Below are positions 4,223 to 5,126 of a DNA stretch of 5,126 nucleotides, piece after piece; the stretch's first letter is position 1, and each line of letters starts with the position of its first letter. The stretch is from Erysipelotrichaceae bacterium UBA6182. GTDB taxonomy: Bacteria; Bacillota_I; Bacilli_A; Erysipelotrichales; Erysipelotrichaceae. The notes under the pieces were generated by a model. That model saw only the letters and a list, made by a program, of their open reading frames with translations, did not search any database and had not been told where the DNA came from. The stretch lies in assembly GCA_002422065.1 (NCBI GenBank), contig DITO01000097.1, forward strand, positions 1 to 5,126, in the 5' to 3' direction. Position numbers and translations under genes: made by a program.

Positions 4223-5126
4223 TCCCTACTGAAGACACAATACCCCCAGAAATAACACCTCTCCTTGAGGTGTCTTCTTTCTCAGTAGGGGACCCTTCAC
4301 CAACTCTGGGTTGTACAGCAACCGATAACATTGATGGAACAATCACTTGTGACATATCAGGAACAATTGACACATCAACTGCTGGTAGTTATGTCATCAC
4401 CTATTATGCGATTGATTCATCAGGTAATGAAACAACTCTTGCTATTACGTATACAGTAATTGATCCAGATAATCCGGATAACATCATTGAACTCACAGCT
4501 TATTATTCATCAGCTTCTGATCTAACAGGAAACAATCTTCTCTTAGAACTTAGATCGATTATTAATACGGGATTATTTAAAGTATCGTATGGAGATGCTC
4601 GGTATATACTAAACATTACAGACCGAGATCCTGATAATATCAACAATGTAATCCTTGTATACCGTGGAACGTCTGTTTCAGGAACATGGGATGATGGTAT
4701 CACTTGGAATAGAGAACACGTGTGGCCACAATCACTGATGATGACAACCACTCTTACAAACACATCTAAAAACATCGGTTCTGATCTTCACAATCTTAAA
4801 CCTGCTAATCCATCAGAAAACTCAAGTCGAGGTAATAAATACTTTGATAACCTAACTACTACTGTTTCTTATTCACCAAGATTAGCAGTTAGAGGAGATA
4901 TAGCTAGAATCTTATTCTACATGATTGTTATGTATGATTATTTAGAACTAATAAATAGCACACCAACACTCTATAAGATGGCAATGCTAGATACACTTTT
5001 ACAATGGCATCTAGATGATCCTGTTGATGACTTTGAAAGAAATAGAAATAACGTTATCTTTGATTATCAAAAAAATAGAAATCCATTTATTGATTATCCT
5101 GAATTTGTTGAAATGATTTGGGGACC
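4195..5126 (+). CDS. Endonuclease I-family nuclease domain with Ig-like domain; -1 frame continuation (3' truncated by window)
   Basis: This frame is open from 4147 to the window end; 4195 marks the likely join rather than a start codon. It reads as an Asn/Pro/Gly linker, then an HYR/DUF5011-like Ig domain (DTIPPEIT at 4234-4257, ATDNIDGTITCD, AGSYVITYYAIDSSGNET, ending near 4461) with a Cys pair at 4312 and 4348 that could form a disulfide. From about 4486 comes an endonuclease I (Pfam Endonuclease_1, B. subtilis BsnB/YurI-like) domain: YYSSASDLTG, LVYRGTSVSGTWDDGITW, NREHVWPQS with catalytic His at 4717-4719, SDLHNLKPANPSENSSRGN, and VDDFERNRNNVIFDYQKNRN near the end. Such enzymes are metal-dependent, secreted, and cut DNA and/or RNA with little sequence preference. 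No ATG precedes the catalytic motif (the first is at 4738), so it is not an independent gene but the 3' half of the gene starting at 2321. The active site looks intact. Confidence 0.85.
4224..4290 (+). other. Inverted repeat / strong mRNA hairpin inside the frameshifted nuclease gene
   Basis: CCCTACTGA (4224-4232) pairs perfectly with TCAGTAGGG (4282-4290). Inside it AGACAC (4233-4238) can pair with GTGTCT (4270-4275), leaving a 6-base bulge on the 3' side. A second perfect helix, ACACCTC (4255-4261) with GAGGTGT (4267-4273) and a 5-base loop, competes for the same 3' bases but is compatible with the outer nine pairs. The structure begins two bases after the TAA at 4220-4222. In the -1 frame the same bases encode an ordinary linker and the start of the Ig-like domain. 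No T-run follows, so it is not a typical terminator. Confidence 0.65.

Noticed and set aside
4213..4224. GGAGG at 4213-4217 as a restart site for a separate nuclease gene
   Set aside because: The codons at suitable spacing in the -1 frame are ATA and ATC, very rare starts, and the product would lack a signal peptide although its domains are extracellular types.
4255..4290. ACACCTC/GAGGTGT hairpin as an ordinary terminator after the TAA at 4220
   Set aside because: It is followed by mixed CTTCTTTCTC rather than a T-run, and a conserved Ig-nuclease coding frame continues through it.
3907..4775. Three reverse-strand open frames (3907-4104, 4185-4373, 4503-4775)
   Set aside because: All are antisense to well-recognised lamin-tail, Ig-like and endonuclease domains, lack convincing ribosome sites and have no family-like motifs.
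1..5126. tRNA, rRNA, CRISPR array, insertion sequence, or TGA-as-tryptophan code
   Set aside because: No cloverleaf-like segment, regular spaced repeats, transposase motif or terminal inverted repeats were seen, and no gene contains an in-frame TGA.

Overview
The window is about two-thirds AT and reads cleanly with the standard code: tryptophan is always TGG and no in-frame TGA occurs in any gene. The protein families, short signal peptide and strong AGGAGG-type ribosome binding sites suggest a low-GC Firmicute or a free-living Mollicutes relative (Acholeplasma / Izemoplasma / Haloplasma-like). That placement is an inference from style, not from a marker gene. All supported genes lie on the + strand.

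Region 1 (1-2123) is the end of a tightly packed operon of four genes: the C-terminal end of an HPr kinase/PEP-carboxykinase-like protein, a PqqD-family peptide-binding protein, an S24/S26-type serine peptidase with a Ser-His active site, and a large NTP_transf_5-type nucleotidyltransferase. Stops and starts touch or overlap. The operon closes with a Rho-independent terminator whose 5' arm lies inside the last codons of the nucleotidyltransferase gene. Kinase + PqqD-like recognition element + peptidase + nucleotidyltransferase is the accessory set seen around some RiPP (ribosomally made, modified peptide) loci, notably paeninodin-type lasso peptides.

Region 2 (about 2124-2319) is a very AT-rich promoter region, a perfect AGGAGG site, and a 39-residue gene that would be easy to miss. 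Its product has a leader-like YxxPxIxxI motif, no cysteine, and an aromatic C-terminus ending in Gly-Ser. It is the best candidate substrate for the region 1 enzymes. The terminal serine fits a kinase that phosphorylates a C-terminal Ser.

Region 3 (2321-5126, running off the window) starts one base after the peptide's stop. It encodes a large secreted multidomain nuclease: signal peptide, two beta-repeat modules, an unassigned beta-rich region, a fibronectin-III-like domain, a lamin-tail domain, an HYR/DUF5011-like Ig domain, and an endonuclease I domain with the NREHVWP motif. It is not one open frame. The first 633 residues end at a TAA at 4220-4222, and the Ig and nuclease domains continue in the -1 frame, with no usable start before the catalytic motif. 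The join lies at an AATAAC repeat and is followed at once by a strong inverted repeat. A one-base deletion (real or a sequencing error) is the simplest reading; programmed frameshifting is possible but less supported.

The most interesting hypothesis is a RiPP-like system in which a small modified peptide is co-transcribed and translationally coupled with a secreted DNA/RNA-degrading enzyme, while its modification genes sit in a separate operon just upstream. No asparagine-synthetase-like cyclase or transglutaminase-like leader protease is visible here, so a standard lasso assignment cannot be made from this window.
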